A DNA stretch of 13,922 nt, from positions 1-13,922 of the forward strand of contig JAJQJO010000043.1 of NCBI GenBank assembly GCA_021323495.1. The letters are read 5' to 3'. The notes beneath the pieces are model-generated. The model saw only the letters and a program-made list of their open reading frames with translations, did not search any database and had not been told where the DNA came from. The stretch comes from Cellvibrio sp. Its GTDB lineage: Bacteria > Pseudomonadota > Gammaproteobacteria > Pseudomonadales > Cellvibrionaceae. A program made the position numbers and the translations under genes. The number at the start of each line of letters is the position of its first letter. The stretch's first letter is position 1. Shown piece by piece: positions 13,687-13,922 of the stretch.

Positions 13687-13922
13687 ATGCAAATCACTGC
13701 CGACAAAGTTGTCAGCTTTCACTACCGCCTGAGCGAAACCGGTGGTGAGTTACTGGAGTCGTCCTACGAAACCGGGCCATCACTCTATCTGCATGGACAT
13801 AAGGGTTTGCTTGTAGCCCTGGAGGAAGCGCTGGAGGGTAAACAGGCGGGCGATAAAACGACCATCAGCATTACTCCTGAGCAGGGTTATGGTCTGCGTC
13901 AGGAAGGAGCCACCCAGCGTAT
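13687..13922 (+). CDS. FKBP-type peptidyl-prolyl isomerase, SlyD-like (3' truncated by window edge)
   Basis: First 78 codons of a prolyl cis-trans isomerase of the SlyD type, acting as a folding helper in the cytosol. Seen: MQITADKVVSFHYRL, an ETGGELLESSYETGPSLYLH stretch with the aromatic/Leu residues of the FKBP site, HGHKGLLVALEEALEGKQAG as the start of the conserved LxxGLExALxGxxxGD pattern, and EQGYG entering the insert-in-flap (IF) domain. GGAG at 13678-13681 sits 5 nt ahead of the ATG. The His/Cys-rich metal-binding tail that would confirm slyD itself is outside the window, so SlyD versus FkpB/SlpA cannot be fully settled; the LHGHKGL segment favours SlyD. Confidence 0.9.
   Translation, partial: MQITADKVVSFHYRLSETGGELLESSYETGPSLYLHGHKGLLVALEEALEGKQAGDKTTISITPEQGYGLRQEGATQR

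Noticed and set aside
1..13922. Mobile element, phage or defence island
   Set aside because: All recognisable genes are housekeeping or ordinary surface and enzyme families, base composition looks even, and no transposase, integrase, terminal repeats or tRNA attachment site is visible.

Overview
The window reads as chromosomal DNA of a gammaproteobacterium, most likely Cellvibrio or a close relative (Cellvibrionaceae). This rests on my recognition of protein families, not on a search. The pointers are a secreted GH19 chitinase with a chitin-binding module and Ser-rich linker, a surface protein with a Ser-rich linker and a GlyGly-CTERM-like tail, a fabA-fabB pair, an octaprenyl-type IspB, and a hisI-hisE-tatA-tatB-tatC order of the kind known in Pseudomonas.

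Layout. (1) 1-772, plus strand: 3' end of a GH19 chitinase, then a strong hairpin terminator (791-818). (2) 1004-3635, plus: a large exported choice-of-anchor B / Calx-beta protein whose end overlaps a CYTH-domain gene by 23 nt. (3) 3760-3969, plus: a 69-residue DUF2061 membrane protein, closed by a 34-bp perfect palindrome that can terminate transcription from both sides. (4) 4027-8525, minus: a compact run read FAD oxidoreductase, aldo/keto reductase, hisI, hisE, tatA, tatB, tatC, with gaps of at most 34 nt; it is probably one operon. (5) 8669-9553, plus: an RmlD/SDR-like protein that has lost the usual nucleotide-binding and catalytic motifs, preceded by a promoter with an inverted repeat. 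(6) 9620-11492, minus: fabA then fabB (unsaturated fatty acid synthesis), with a good promoter in front of fabA. (7) 11658-13498, minus: a Sfp-type phosphopantetheinyl transferase then ispB, with three 18-bp tandem repeats between them. (8) 13687 to the right edge, plus: 5' part of a SlyD-like FKBP prolyl isomerase.

How the genes fit together. The right half is lipid-centred: the phosphopantetheinyl transferase can activate the acyl carrier protein used by FabA and FabB, and IspB makes the ubiquinone side chain. The central operon joins histidine biosynthesis steps 2 and 3 with the complete Tat export apparatus. The left part is cell-surface or polysaccharide related. No intergenic stretch exceeds 300 bases, and I see no tRNA, rRNA, CRISPR array, insertion sequence or phage gene.

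I found no clear new defence or mobile system. The items most worth a second look are the degenerate RmlD-like protein with its operator-like repeat, the translationally coupled FAD/AKR pair at the head of the his-tat operon, the GlyGly-CTERM surface protein overlapping the CYTH gene, and the 18-bp repeats before ispB.
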